64,000 bases of DNA from Eopsaltria australis (GCA_034509425.1 JAVTVJ010000347.1:62001-126000), one strand, 5' to 3'. Shown: positions 22,733 to 37,178, numbered from the stretch's first letter. Numbers and translations are program-made. The notes: generated by a model from the letters alone, not told the origin.

Positions 22733-25700
22733 AAGACATAAAACACACACACAAAACCCTTATTTGCAATCAATATATATTTTTGGGCAGTTGCTACTCC
22801 CACTTTTGTTATATTAACTAGCAGTGCTAATCTGCCAGAGCCCAGTTGTTCTCTATTTGCTTACCTACGTCTGCTAATAAAAGGGTAAATATGGTGATGC
22901 TGATATGTAGCCTCTCTTTCAAACTCCATTCATCCCTCACATCTGGGATATTTGGATCTCTATGGATGGCAGTGATTAGCACAAAATGTCCCTTCTCTGC
23001 TTCCAGCTCCCTTTCAACTCTTGTTACTTGACAGTCTCACCGCATGTATCATCAGCCTGATTGAATTCTCATGTAATTCTGTCTTCAAATTATTAACATC
23101 TTGGAGTTTTGGTGTTTTCACCGCTTAAAATGTTCTTCTTGAATAATTTTTTAACTTTTGTTTGCTCAAAGTATTTACTTACATATCTTCCTCTTGTCTA
23201 ACTCTATTCCTTTACTGACCTGATTTTTTCAGGAATCTGTTCTTGTAGTCTGTTTATGTAATTCCAAGCCCAATTCCTATTTCTCTTTTTCTGTTTCATG
23301 TTTTTTATTACTTCTTTAAATGTTTGACATCCAGGTTATACTGGGATTTTAGTTCTGACCACAAGGCACAGATACCTCTGTACTTACTATAAATAGCAGG
23401 GTAAATGTTCTGAGCTGGCCTTTAAATTCCTGCATGCTCTGAAGTGAGTAAAGCATGAATCATGCAGTGAAGAGTGGTTCAGAGGGCTGCTTTAGCTGGA
23501 ATATGCTCTCAATGTTAATTTATTTAATTGGAGAGTAACAGTGGTCACATCCCTTGTGACACTAAGTCTCTCTGGCTCCACTTACACAGGGCTTATGAAT
23601 CCTAGATTTATTCCCCAAATCCCATGTCCAAGACTCTAGTGAGAGGCAGAGAAAATCTAGATACATCTTCACAATCTTCTTAAATTTATCCTGACAGGTA
23701 GGTCTGTCATCTACCTCTACCTCTCACTGCATGCATTTTCTTCAGTATGTTTAGGTTGTTGTAGCAAATATGTTCATTGCATCTTTCTTCTGTTATATAT
23801 CATAGTTTTAATTCCTTAGCATAATTTTTCAGGGTACATATAGAGGCAAAATCTGCCCTGTGCCTGCACTAACCTTTTTCCAAAAGGATGTTATCCTTGT
23901 ATTTCCTTACAAGATGCTCCATGTACTTGAAATAATTTTGCTTGCCATGCTGGGGCTTGGGGGAGAGGGGGAGATGACTTGGTTTTTTTCCTCTTGTTAA
24001 TACTCCTCGGGTAACTTTTGAGCATTGAATCAAAGTTAAAGAGAGGGGTTGAAGTATCAAAAATAAGATGCATTCAAATATTTGAGAAATGAGAGCCTGA
24101 GTAAGGAAAAAAGAGGAAGATTCAAATTTCTACTCATGGAAAAGAAAAGCAGAACTCAGTCTTTTTTGTGTGTGGAGCATCAGCAACGAGACAATTAACA
24201 CAAACATCCTGGCCAGTCAGCATAAATACAGCTTGAGCTCAGCCACTGCTCCATCATCTCCAAACAGACAGGGGAAGTTTTGAACTATCCAGAATCAGGA
24301 CCAAAAAAACCAGAATTCATTTCTAGATTTAATTTTATCCACTGCATAAGGATCTTCTTCCTAGTATGTCTATCTTTATCATATTTAAATTGGGAGCTTC
24401 TGAAACACAGAAAGAAGTTTTGCAAAGTCTGTCTATTTGAAGGGATACGGATGTTTTCTTTTCTTGGATTTTTATTACCACTAAACGAATTTACAGGAAG
24501 AAAATGCTTTTGTTACATATAACATGTAAGGTTTACTGCATTTCTAATACTCTCCTGAGAATAATCGAATTTCTACCTGTATAGCAGTGAAGAATAGGAT
24601 GCTTTCTTATCAAGTAATCTGTAGGTAATTGAAAGATTTCATTAACCCCAAAAGTATTGCCATCCAACATAAGAACTAAACATAGCTATATACCCAGGTT
24701 TCTAAAAATTTTTTTAATCAGATGAAGAATTATTTGTCAGGTTTCAGAATAAAACAAAAAAACCCAAACAAACCAAAAAACCAAAAAAACCAAGGTTTAA
24801 AGTATTTTTACAAGGAAAATCTCTTATTGTCTGAAAATTTTAAAATATTATTCTGTCTCCATTAAAAGAAACACGCTGCAGTTGAAGGATTTTGTTCAGC
24901 CTTTTTGGTGTTTGATCAGGGATATTGTATAACACAGACTTGGCCAGGAAGACTTCCTGTTTTAAGCCCATGACTTGATGGCAAAAAAATGTCCTGTTCA
25001 GTCCTGGCACATACTGAGTGTTCAAATAGCCACTTTGTAAAACAGTCTTCCAACCTAATTGTAAGTAGCCAGCCATGTTCCAATTGCTAATAAATCTTCA
25101 TGTTAGACTTGGAGCACTTCCACCATTACAAGTGAAACCCCCCAAAATAAACATTGACGTAGGATTTATTCTGCCTAATCTAGCCACTAAACCTGCACCT
25201 ACCTTTTAAGCTCTTCTTTTAAAGGGAGTAGTTTTCCAGAGAATACTTGGAAAGAGGAAGGTATCCTGCAGGCCTCGGAAAGGACATCAGACTACCTAAA
25301 TTTAGGTGTCTACATAGCTGATGGTTTTCCCTTTGCTTACCTCAAGTTTGTCTTTTTTACTTGCTTGTTTTCTGGGTTTGGGATTTGTGGTCTTCTTTGA
25401 AATATAAGTGATGTTCAAGTGTAGAAACTTAGGCATTTTTGAAAATTAGGGAAAAGAAGTCTCCCTTGCATGTAATATGAGGTCCTCTTCCCCATTAGGA
25501 ATAGATACCAGCATAAGGAGTTAGAGATAACTGACATTCCCTATGTAAGCAAAATTCCAGTTAATTGGAAGTTGCCTAAGCAAGACATATGAGATGAAGA
25601 TGATTAACAAACATACCAGCCAATTCTTGAGCCACCTTCCTACTGTAAACAAAATGTATTTCTTTGTCTTAGTTCATAATATTTTGCCTTTGTATTACTT

Positions 25701-28700
25701 TTGTCATGCTCTGTAATTTCCTTTGGCTGAAAATTTGTGGTACTTGAGCTAAAAAAGTAAAACTGACTAGGAAAAGTTCCAATTAAGGCTCCTCTCCCCA
25801 TTAAGTATTGTCTAAAACTGCACTGGTTTCACCAGAAACAGAATATAGCCTCAGAATATAAAACCCCATCCATCAGCACTGTGGAAATCAGTTCCTACTG
25901 TAATGCTCCTTAAAATTCAGGAGTTGCTGATAAAACTGTTGATTTATTTTTAGACTACAGAGCTAGAGTAACTATTGGCACCAGTATCTTTGCAATCTTT
26001 CTTCAACTCACCTACACAAATATGCAGAAATCTGGTACACACATTTTTATTTTGAAAACTACATGTCACATTTGCATTACAAATTTCAGAAGCTGAAACT
26101 CATCCTAATAGCTTTTGAATAACCATTAAAATTGACTACAATATAGCCACACTATCTACAAGGGTTTAATATGTTTAAATTTCCAATTAGAAAACCAAAT
26201 GTATCAGTTGCACAGCTATTAACAACATATTGCTTTAAAAAACACAATGTTATCAGATATATTGAAGGCCTGACATTTTTATAACAAATCTGGTAACAGC
26301 TAAACAGCAAGGGTGGATCACAATGGATCTAAATGACTCCATCTGGTATGCTTTATATTTTAGGTGGTATTGATGCATATAGTAGCAGTTATTATCTTGC
26401 ATATAGTGTTGCAAATGCTTTCAATAGTGGCTACGTTGTCTTCATACATATTTAATTTTCATGGACCTGTAACTTACATGGGTACTTGGATGGTGTTACA
26501 TAGTTAAGTGCCTGCAGTTTTGCCCTCTCAGTGAACTGTATACAGTTAAATATGGGTAAAAATTTTGGCAGCTATGTAATTATATACAGAGTGTTGAGTA
26601 CTTGTGGTGTTGCACCACATCCAATGTCAACTAACCTCATCACCTTGCAGAAGTGAACAGACGATATTCTCAGGGAACAGACAAGAGTGTTAATTTATCT
26701 ACAGGCCTGTGGACATCTCGGTTTTTAATTGTATACCCATGGCAGCCTACAAAGTCTACACAGGGCACTGAGAAAGCCCAAGCTGCAGGAGGGGAGTACA
26801 GAGCAGGCAGTCTCTCAAAAAGAGAGACAGACACAGGTGTCCTCAGATTATGCTGGTTACATTGCCATCCTTAGTTCCTAAGTCACCTCATCTGCCATTT
26901 CAGTTCACTTAGCACAACTCAGTCCATGCTGACAGATTCTGGGCCCTAGGAACTCATGATGCTCATTTCCACTCTGGTCCCATCCATGTGTGTGTGTGTG
27001 TGTTTCCCCATATTTCCTTCCCCTGCTCTGTCTTCTGCATAGGCAGCACTTGGGTTACTGCCCGCCCAGTTCCAAATGTGTGCAGGCACTGCTCACTTGC
27101 AGGCAGCAGTAATGCAGCAGTCACAGTGAGAGTAGTAACCCCAGCAGCCTGGTGTCCTGGGCCACACCACCACAGTTCACTTCTTGCCCTCCCTCACAAC
27201 CCCACAGCCAGCCCTATTTCTTCCCCCACTCCTTTTCACCAGCATCACACTAACCTGCTGATTCTGCATCTCCAGGCACTTGCCTTCATAAGTTGCAGAT
27301 TAAATTATCTAGACCCTGTTTTTCATTATGGCTCCACCTCAACCTTGCCATCCAAGGAGTTTACACTGTCCAGGGGAGACAATCAACATTCTGCCCCTCC
27401 AAATGTAGGCATAGGCCAAGTAGGCAACAGCAACACCTTCCTGATGCCATCTCCTGCCAGTCAAAGGCACACATCAGACAAAGGGCTTTTCTGAGCATTC
27501 AGTTATGTTATGTGTAAAAAGAAGAGGAAGGGAGTAATGACATTTTAGATAATTAAAAATACATTTCCTCTTACAAATTATTGATATTGGAGGAAAACTA
27601 CTAGCTTAATTTCCCATTGTATTTATCCTTCTTTTTAATGTTTTACTTCAGTGATTTTTATTGAGCATTTTCCCGAGTCTGGTGTAAAAATATCTGCATT
27701 CCCTCATAAGGTTTATGTCTCCCTCAGTCAACTAAAGTTGGATTCACTAACTTCTTTTTTCAAGGTTGCTATGAAAGACTCTTCAAAGTTCAAGGGTAAT
27801 AGCCTGAATTTTGATGAGTTTTCACTAGCAGCCAAAGAAAATATCAGGAACTCATTCTTCCTGACATTTTTGATCTTCAAACAAAATGAAAAAAACTGCC
27901 AGGCTGAGCTTTTGCTAGACCAACCAAATTTTTGTATCAATTTGGTTTGGTTGTTGAGATTCTCTATTAGCCTGTTTGTCAGCCACAGTTTTACTTTGGG
28001 ATATTATCTTTTTCATGCTGCAAAGGACTGAGAAGACAGCTGGCTAGTAACTTTAGATATCTGTAAAAACTACTTCAAAATGAGATAGCTCTGGAAATTC
28101 AACAGTACAATTTCTATGTTGTTTTTGTGATTGACAGATCATTTTCCATCAGTAACAACTGTCTGTTTTAAATTGTGCTCTCCTGATGACAGGTTGACTG
28201 TAAGGTGCTTGTGGTCTATGGAAAGAGACTGACCATGCAATTAGAAAAAGTAGAATATCCTCTATGATTTAATTTTAATTAGGCTTTATAGCCTGAAGGA
28301 AGTATATTTAAACTTCCTGTATACAACAGGTCATGGAATTCATCCACTGTATGGACCCATATGATTAAAACTGGTCTAAGATATCTGCTTTAGGAAAGAG
28401 TGGATCTTGGCATCTTCCAGTTAAACTCATGTCCAAGTTTTCTGGAGTAAACTTGAAGCAAAAGGGAGATCTGGTCGTGCCAAAACTTAGCTGTGGCTGC
28501 AAGAACATGGAAGATATATCTGAAATTTGCAGCAGGACATTGCGAACAGTCTTTCAGATGAATAATGATGTGTTCACATACAATAGCAAGACTGGGGTTG
28601 GTAGAGACCACTGTTTATTTTCTTGTATTTACCAGAATGTAAGAGATTTTTTTCCCTATAGTCTGGCTGTAACATGCTACAAAGTAAAATTTTATTGCCT

Positions 28701-31700
28701 TGTTGCTTTTAAGTAAGACAGTCTTTCTTAAGTATAAATTGCTTTCCTCTCCTGCTTACAACAGAAGACTTACAGTAGGCAGGCCCATAAACACAGAGGC
28801 AGAATATTTCCACTGTGATCTATACAAGGACGTTCCAAAATTGTCTGTGTGTTTTCCAGTTGTTCTTTTGCTTTTATTGGTGCTAGTTAGTTTCAAATTT
28901 CTTGCCTTATTTTCTTCCTTATGAATGCAAACATAGATTCAGTTTTTCTGTCTACATTGACATGATCTCAGCCTAACAGTACATCACGGGTAACTGGAAG
29001 ATTTATCAGCAGAAAAGAGCCTGTTGGAAAAAAATCTGGGTAGTGGTAATTGGAGAGTGAGTCAGTGTCTGGAGTCCAGCTGTGCTTACAACTCAAGCCT
29101 GACTAGAGCTGAGTTACTCAGATTTCTTCAACTATATGAAACTTTCTTTTTAAAAAAAAAAAAATAAAGGAATAGACTTTATATATGCTGAATACATTTT
29201 TGGCTGAGAACATTTGTATAAAGGCAGCAAATTATCTTTCTTCCTTGTTGTTGATAGTATTGCAGTGGTGTGAAAGAGCCATGCTCTTGGAGAAGCAATT
29301 CATTATACATGCACAAAACAGCATGTCTGAAAGATGCTGTGGCTTCAGCAGCTCAAAATGGACCAAAAATAGTTTGATATACAATCAGTTCTGTGACTAA
29401 TACTGAAAAAAAATCTATATCCTGACCCTGGAAAGCAAAGCTTTGCTATTTCTTGTTGCACACATTTACAGTGGTTGAAGCTTGAGAAGCACAAATCAGT
29501 TCCTAGTTGCTGTTACTTTAATTACTGGGATGTATTATGAGGCTTGCTTCACCAACATCCCAAACACTGAATTTCTAACCTTTGAACAATACATAATTTT
29601 GAGGAAAATGGCATTTAAATGTCCTTAGAGAATACTGTCAAAATAAATACTGAATTTAAAGCAGATTTTATAAAATTAAGGTCTTTAAAATTCATAATTT
29701 TAATCTTTTTTGCCATACTAAAAGATTTACCTATAAGTTCTTCACAAATTAAAGAACTTCAGTGTTACAGCAGATATTTGTTACCTAATTTTGTTGCCAA
29801 GACTGAAAGAAAAGCCCCAATTGTGAATAATTTACATATTTTAATTTCTTTACACTTTAATAATTCATGAACATTTTGAAATATAATTAAGGATTTTTCA
29901 TGTTTCACATAAGATTCATTAAAATGAATATTTAAAACAATAGAAATAGTACAGAAAAGTCATTACCATTTTGGACTACAGACACAAGAGGCCAGGATGA
30001 AAACAGTACTACAGGAGCCCCAAAAAAGTCAGGATTGAAATTTCTGAAAAAAAATCTATCAAATACTGAGAGCCTCATTTAAAACAGCAAAAGCCTTTGA
30101 CAGTCAGCTGGAAGAACATTTTCAGGCAACATCACATTCAGGCTGAAATTTTGCCAGCAGTATGGTATCTAAAACAGTCTCAGCTCATATTAAAATCTGA
30201 TGTGGTTGACGTTTCTTATCTCAGTTTTTGGCTTATTCCTTGCAATTATAATTGTGGATGAGTAGCCCAAAATTTCAGGAAGGCAAACCTGACAAGATAG
30301 TGTTCCCTGCATTTGTGTCAGGTATTTATAACACTATTTCTAGGGTTTTAGATTGACTTGGGAATTGAAATAAAGTAAAAACAGAGGAGAAAAGATAACA
30401 AGTCATGTTACCCTTTCCTTTCTGTCCCCATTACTCTACACAGATGTTTCAAGACTATTCATTCCAGCTTTGCTATAAAGCCAGCAGTGTCTGCTGGGGT
30501 GTAGAGATCTGGATTTCTAAGTAGCTTTTTTCCAAATGGGAATACGGAGTGACCCACTCAGCCTGCAGGAACAGGTCACAGGACAAAGAAAATCTCTGTG
30601 ATGCATCTGAGACCTGGCATAATTTCTAAACTCTCTATACCATTAGAAATACAGCATTTATTTTATATTTAGGAGGACACATACAATTTTGCTTTTCATG
30701 GATCACCATTTTTTCTTTCCCCTAGCTTGCCTATGGTCCTCTGCTCCATTTCACACACAGCCTCACCCTCTTCCCTATTCATGTTTCCTAGTTTCTCCTT
30801 TTCTTCCTCACTGAAGATGACAGTAAATGCGAGCACAGCCTGGGCACTGCTTCGTTAAGTGGTGGCCATCAAAAGTGACAGATAATTTCAGCTGTCTTGC
30901 CCCTGGGTGAACAAACATCTAGGTCTCTTTCTTCTACTTTAGCTATCCATTTTAAGGCATGTTGAATGTTTACCATCTTCAAGATGCTTATCAATCTGTA
31001 TTAATTGAAATTTAGCATTACCAGCTGCCAACTCAAACAGAAAATTCTGCTGCTGTTGTATTCACAACAGCCTGCAGACGCAGCCAGCAGAGATCAGCTA
31101 CATGGACAGCATCTGCCACTCAACTAGTGAGTCCCTATGTCACAAAATATCACCTGGAATGGGGACAATGCTGGTAAGCTAATATGGTGTCTATCTTGCA
31201 AATCATAGCACTTTGTTTCTGATGAAAAATAAGACTTTTTGTCATTATATTTCTTTCTCAGTTCTCTTTTATGTCTTAGAGAAGGTAGTTTCTTGAAAGG
31301 TCCTTAAGAATTATGATCATCAGAACTCAGTTCTATAGAACCTCTGAACAGTTTATCCTCCTAATTTCCTTAATTTGCCTATCCACAACTCTTTAGCAGT
31401 TTCATCCAAGATATCCAGATGTACCAGCTATCTCAGAATAGTGCAGATGCTGTGAAGGCAGTGCTCAAGGAAATAGAAAAGTACACAGGAATTGTAGTCC
31501 TTAGCACCACCTGTACGTGTTAGCCTAGAATTTTCCAGGTTTTATAGTAGAAGTATTTCCTGACTTTCATGAAGGCATTTCCGTCATTACTCTTATATGA
31601 AGAAAATAACAAATAGTATCTTCTGATTGTAGGGAGGCAAAGAGGAAAGTGAGAAGTCACATAAAAATAACGAGGATCAAATGGTTCTGAAACTCTCTAA

Positions 31701-34700
31701 ATGAGAAATAAGGGAGTTCCCTGGATGTGAGCCCGGGTTAACTCGGTTCAGTCAGTTGGCTTCTCAAAGGCAACATTTTTGCATCACTTTAATTATTTTG
31801 CCTTGAAGGCAGCTTTAACTACAACAAATTCACACATGAAGGAAAACATTTAATGACTGAGTCCTTTTTCTAAGTAACAAAAACATGTCCTCATGACAGT
31901 TTTGTTTCAAAAAATGTTTGAGCTGTGTGATGTTTTAGGAGAGAAATCAGTTTTGTCTATTTTTCAAATACAAGAGAGACAAGCTCTAAAGGTGAAGTCA
32001 ACATAATAAATAGAAAAGATAAAAAATAACTCCTACCAATGCTAAGGAGACTGATACACAGTCACGAGACAAAGAACCTTGGCACTGAAATAAATCTAAA
32101 GCAAGCAAGAGGACCACCATGCACTAACCAATAACCAGGACATTGGATTAAAGTGCCAATATTCTTTCATTGCCATCATCACCAAGTATGGTATGTGACA
32201 TAAATATGGAAACAGATAGATATCCTTCTACAAACGAAGAGAAAGGGGGTTGTTTTCCATCTCTAATGTTGAAAAATGAAATCCTGAATGACTTGACAAA
32301 AAATATTAGTAGTCATTGATACATCTTTTACAATCACTTTCTCCCCCTGTCTGCTCACTAACATCAGGGCAACGCAGAGCACAAGTGAGTTGTCTTTTCA
32401 CACAGGTATCTACATCTGCACAAAGTGCAGAAGCTGCAAATACAGGAGCAGCCCAAGCACCTACTTAATGTGATCTGGGTTTGACAATGATACATTCCAG
32501 ATGCTGCAAAGGAAATTTCCACAGAAACCACAAGGTAAGCAGTCATGGAAGAACTGATGTATAAGGTCAGTTTCTTCCCAAATTTACTGTTTATCTGCTT
32601 CATACCCTGAAAAAATGGCATCTTATGCCTTTTCCAAATTCAGTCTTCCATCCCCTCAATAACATATATCCTGCTTAGTGAAGCCTGTCTCTTTCTTTCT
32701 GTACTCAGCTGCATACTTCCCTCATCACCAGGCTTTAGTAGTCTGAGCACCAAGGATCCTCTGACACCTCAGCTGCACAGTCTCTACTCAGACTGCAGAA
32801 AATGAGCTGTGTGTCCACACAGAGACAAGGAAAATAAATATTCTAGGTATGGTGTGCCAGGATTATTAGCAGTTCAAGGATTCAAGAGGGAATACATGGG
32901 CACAGGAAGGTATATAATCCTGAATTAAAACAGAGAGGAAGGCTCCTTGGCCCAGAGACTATTCAAGAGCTTCTTGGTCATGTCACTAGTGCCATGAATG
33001 TCAGTGGAGCTGATGATGGGTCACAGCTCAGCAGCCCTGGGCATCCATTGCAGGGAGCCATGGGGCAGCCTGCCCTCCCCATCGTGACTGAGCAATAACA
33101 GCCCTGGGTACCATATCTGGAGCAGTGAGTATATCCTTAACCTTAGAGGTCATTAAATCCAAGCTGACTTTGTGAGTCAGTAGGCATTTGCTTAATACCT
33201 GTAAGCTGGATATGTCCTGCTTGTGTGGGGTCAACACGCTGAAATGATCCAACTCAAAATAGGGCCTGTAACAACTGATGTACACTTATTGCTGAAACCT
33301 ACTGGACTCTTAACCTCAGTCCTTATTAAACAATCAAATCCATGGATTATGTGTTGTATAAAACACTGGTGATGACCATGTAAACTGGAAGAAATTGCAC
33401 CTTTATGGGTCCGTGTTGCAGATACCTGATAGAAGCAAATATTTTTCAACTTGCTGTTTCAATCTCTGTAAAACCAGCCAATTCCTACCACTCAATTTGC
33501 TTATACAGCAGCTATTAGATCCTTGGCATTTTCAGCAGATTCACCATAGGTCACCAGTTGCAAAGTTTATTGAGTAGATAGCCCACAACCATGTCTATTT
33601 CATTTTTACAAGCATTTTTGTTCAGTTACACTGACAAAGCAGTCAGCAGGATAGTATTTCATGAGGTCATCTTTTGCATTAATATTTTTTTGCATTAGTA
33701 ACAAGAATTTCCACAACGGAATATTGTTGCTAATTACATTCACTCAGCCAATGTAACCACCTAAAGGCTAAGTCTAATTTAAGCTAATTTACTTGGCTGC
33801 CTCATTGTTTACTGCAGAGAGAGAATGGTCTCAGAGAGCGAAAGATCTCCAGTGTATCTTTGATACTTATACTATCCCAAGATGAATCACCCTTCAGGAT
33901 CCTCCCTCTTTCTGCTGAGTACAGAGGTAGTCAAAATGACAGATTTAAAATGGATACCCAGCCCTGCTTTAATGCAGTGTACATATGAAGTTCCCTGCAG
34001 ATGGACTGCAAAGAAATGGCATTACATAGACAGAGCTTGAAATCACAGTTAGCTGATGTCAATGAGTAGTTTAGGTCGCCTAAATAATCACTATCAAAGG
34101 TATAAGCAAAATCACGTGTAATATAAATATGCAGAAGCATGACTTAAAACTTGGTGGCAAGTTTCACTCTATTATGTACTACACAGATGAAGTACACAAA
34201 GGAAAATTGTATTAGGATCAATTTACATGGAGACCAGGGTCACAAAAGGGCAAGGGGGTAAGGGAGATCCTCCCACTGAGACACAAGGCTCAGAATTGAC
34301 CCCTTATTTTCTAAACTCCTGATGGAGCCTAGGTGTGGTTGAGTCCAAACTTCACCTCAGACTTGGTCAACAGCTTATATCCAAAGGGTTTAACAGCCCT
34401 AATTGACTAACTTAACAATGAATGATACAATAGGATTTACAATTATCACAGCAGTAGCTTAACTACAAGTCGGAGATGGCAACACTCACACTACACTTGC
34501 TATAAGGTATTTACATTAATGTACACACACACACAACAATTATGTACAAAGGTACCTGTTAAAATTTCTCAAGTTTGGTGAAATACATCAAATAATAAAG
34601 AGTTGGGGATGGGTATTACTAGTCCAGGTTCCATCATCAGCTTTCAGAAATGATCCTCCAATTATCTGGAGCTTGAGAGCTGGCAAGCTCTGAGAAGCAT

Positions 34701-35794
34701 CCCACTGAGAGGGAGATGCTGCAGCCCAAGGAAACTCAAAGGGCCTCACTCATGACTGCAGTTTATAGGGAGACCAAAGGTTTGGCTGTAACCATCTGTC
34801 AATCTCCATCCTGGCTGCAAACTACCCAAGATGATAATGACTGAACTTTCCTCAGTAACAATAATATTATTCCATTTGGGCTATGATTCAGACAAAATAA
34901 TGTTCCAAGGCTATCTGTTAGAAAACAGAAGTTTCTAAGGCAACAGAAGTTCCTGGGAACAGACAGCATTTCTGATAGACTCAAGGGGAGCTTAACTGCC
35001 CAAGAGTCATTAATCAAGACTGAGGCCTAATGAGAATTCCTAAAGTCACAGATCAACCTGGGGAGGAGGAGGGATGCATCACCACAGCTGAGACATATTA
35101 TTTCAGATGTAAGAAGAAAACCTGAAATTTTCTTCTCCAAATCAAAGCCCTGGTCTCTGTCTCTTGCATTGCTAGGTTTAAAGTTAAATTAAGTTGGCAA
35201 GCACAATGAGTCTTTTGCATGGCTGGTCAGGTCAAGGTATTTCAGTCTCTCTTGTGGGCTTTTTTTTGGAGGGGAGGAGTTGGGGTGAGGAATTTCAGTA
35301 GAAGCCATCATCACCAAAAGCCCAGACCACAAGTGAGGGAGGCCATAAATATGGTTTTACAACTGGTCATCACATTTAAGAGGATTACACAAAAATTGGA
35401 TGATTGTAATAACAAGTACACCCAAAGATGCAAAATCAAAAATATAGAGTGGGGTTGTTTACATTAGTAAAGGGAAGACTGGTAGGGGAGAGTGGTATCT
35501 GATGATTTTCAAAAACTATCATGAAGAAAAAGCAATGATAACAGCAAGGAAAATTTCAGGGTAGACATCAGGAAAAACCTTCTCAGGGTGAAGAAGTTCC
35601 TGGGAGAAATTGCCAAGTTTTCATTACTACAGCTTATTAAAACCAAGACAAATGTCTATCAGGAATGACTTAGGCATAGGTGCTCTGTATTTCTGACAGA
35701 AATACAACAAATACATCCTTCATCTGTAATACTTCATTATCTAAATTGTTTCTTATTTATAGGAAATTTATTTTATTTCAGTGTTTCTTATGAC
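22733..35794. other. Intergenic, AT-rich, no gene recognised (PRIM2-RAB23 interval)
   Basis: About 13 kb was read on both strands without a recognisable coding exon, RNA gene or intact repeat. It contains a short A/C-rich simple sequence at about 24750-24793 and a short TG run at 26987-27003. The region 35545-35620 faintly resembles the CR1 3' portion, and 34.2-35.1 kb has a patchwork composition that could be old LTR sequence but could not be assigned. The 168-codon frame at 26988-27494 is Ser/Pro/His-rich without motifs and is judged chance. Confidence 0.5.
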
Positions 35795-36265
35795 AAGAAC
35801 CTCATGAAGTTCAAAAAGAGAATTGCAAAGTCCTGTACCGGGGGAAGAACAACTCCAGGCACCAGACCCTTAAGATTAGTTCAGCTGGTGAGAGCATGGT
35901 GCTAATAACACCAAGGCTGTGGGTTCACTCCCTGTATGGGCCATTCACTTATGAGTTGGGCTCAATGATCCTTGTGGGTCCCTTCCAACTCAGAACATTC
36001 TGTGATTCTGTAACAAGAAGCATCTGTACCTGCTGGGGCCACCCAGCTGGGAAGCACCTCTGGATAAAATTACCTCAGTGCCCTGGTGGACATGAGGTTC
36101 ATCCTGAGCCAGCAATGTGTCCATACCACAAAGGTGACTCCTGCTATCCTGAGCTAGGAGGCAGGAATGCTGCCAGTAGATAGGGGCAGTAATCTTTCCC
36201 CTCGACTCAGCACTGGTGGGACCACGCTTGGAGGAATATATGTCAGTGCTGGGTCCCTGCCTAGC
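35795..36265 (+). mobile_element. Degenerate CR1 LINE fragment interrupted by a SINE
   Basis: Two flanks read as consecutive parts of the same CR1 region. Left of 35870, ATGAAGTTCAAAAAGAGAAT then AAGTCCTG and GAACAACTCCAGGCACCAG match the CR1 stretch encoding the end of the RT domain. Right of 36014, GGAAGCACCTCTGG, GCCCTGGTGGACATGAGG, TGAGCCAGCAATGTGTCC and CTCAGCACTGGTGGGACCAC continue it in order. The 35871-36013 segment between them is foreign (see SINE). The copy is heavily mutated and non-coding. Confidence 0.75.
35871..36013 (+). mobile_element. tRNA-Ile-derived SINE with CR1-like tail (TguSINE1-like)
   Basis: The first ~72 bp are recognisably tRNA-Ile: AGTTCAGCTGGTGAGAGC (A box), an anticodon region GTGCTAATAACACCAAGG with the AAT anticodon, and GGGTTCACTCCC (B box) followed by GGGCCA. 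The remaining ~70 bp are a CR1 3' end: TTGGGCTCAATGATCCTTGT, GGGTCCCTTCCAACTCAGAA and the terminal ATTCTGTGATTCTGT repeat. This tRNA-Ile/CR1 chimera is the architecture I recall for TguSINE1 of songbirds, mobilised in trans by CR1. The tRNA part has lost pairing in the acceptor stem and is not a functional tRNA gene. Confidence 0.85.
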
Positions 36266-37178
36266 TTCCACTAGCAATTAATGAGTTTCATTAGCCTTTC
36301 TATGGGGAGGACAGCTTGGAAAGTAATTCTTAAGAAAATCAAGTGTCAGGACATTCTGGGAGTGAGAGTGTATGGAATGGAGAGGGAAATAAATACAAGG
36401 CTTTAATTTTATTGCTGGGCCCCTATGGGACAGACACCTTTTGTAATGGATGCTGTGTCAGAAGAAAGGGTTTAGTATGATATGGTGGGTCTCAGAATAC
36501 ACTTGGGCACCAAGAACAGGTTCTTTTCACTTTCTGACAGCAGAATTTGTGTTCCTGTGGACTTAGAAACAGTTAGGAAGCACAAACAGTACTGTTAAGG
36601 GGAATAGACTTGGAATTTGGATCTGGTAATAGACTCATGTACAAACCTTCACATTTTCAAAATAAAGAAATCTTATCTCTAATCTAGCAAAACAACCATA
36701 TGCTTGGCTAAATACAATTTGTAATCCAATTGATATCAGAGCAGATATCAGATTACTTTTTTCAGCCCAAATTATTTTTACAAGTCAGTCAATGGTGGAT
36801 TTCCACATATTAATTACTGCTACCTCTGAAGCCATGGTCTGCTTATTTAGCAGGAGTTCAGAGATTGACAGTGCAGCTCAGAAGGGAAGCATGAGCTGTA
36901 TCAATTTCAACAGAGCCACTGGCAGGGAAAGCCAATCCCTCTGCTGACAGGAGCTATAGACAACCTCCTTGTGCAAGGCAAGCTGCAGTGCTCTGTCTGG
37001 TTACTGTGCCTTGCAGGGGACAGCTATGCAGTATTTTCCTCCTATTTTCAGGGACATTTTAGTTGACATTAATTTCATCAATGTCTGATTTCCTTTGAAA
37101 GTTTAAGTTATATAGCTGACTCCAACAAGCATTTTGGAAAGTACCTGGTGAGCTCTCCTGGGATTTATAGGAATGTGC
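36266..37178. other. Intergenic, nothing recognised
   Basis: This is the unassigned stretch between the CR1/SINE nest and the ERVL-like LTR. No coding, RNA or repeat signature was seen. Confidence 0.5.

Noticed and set aside
26988..27494. 168-codon plus-strand frame, Ser/Pro/His-rich
   Set aside because: No motifs, no promoter or CpG support, and it begins in a TG run. Judged a chance ORF in a locally GC-richer patch.
34200..35100. Possible old LTR in minus orientation
   Set aside because: Composition is suggestive, but no termini, polyadenylation signal placement or remembered consensus supported it.
35545..35620. Possible CR1 3'-region fragment (GTAGACATCAGGAAAAACCT)
   Set aside because: The similarity to the CR1 3' portion is short and diffuse, too weak to call without alignment.
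35871..35943. Functional tRNA-Ile gene
   Set aside because: The acceptor stem does not pair and the sequence runs directly into a CR1-type tail, so it is a SINE head.
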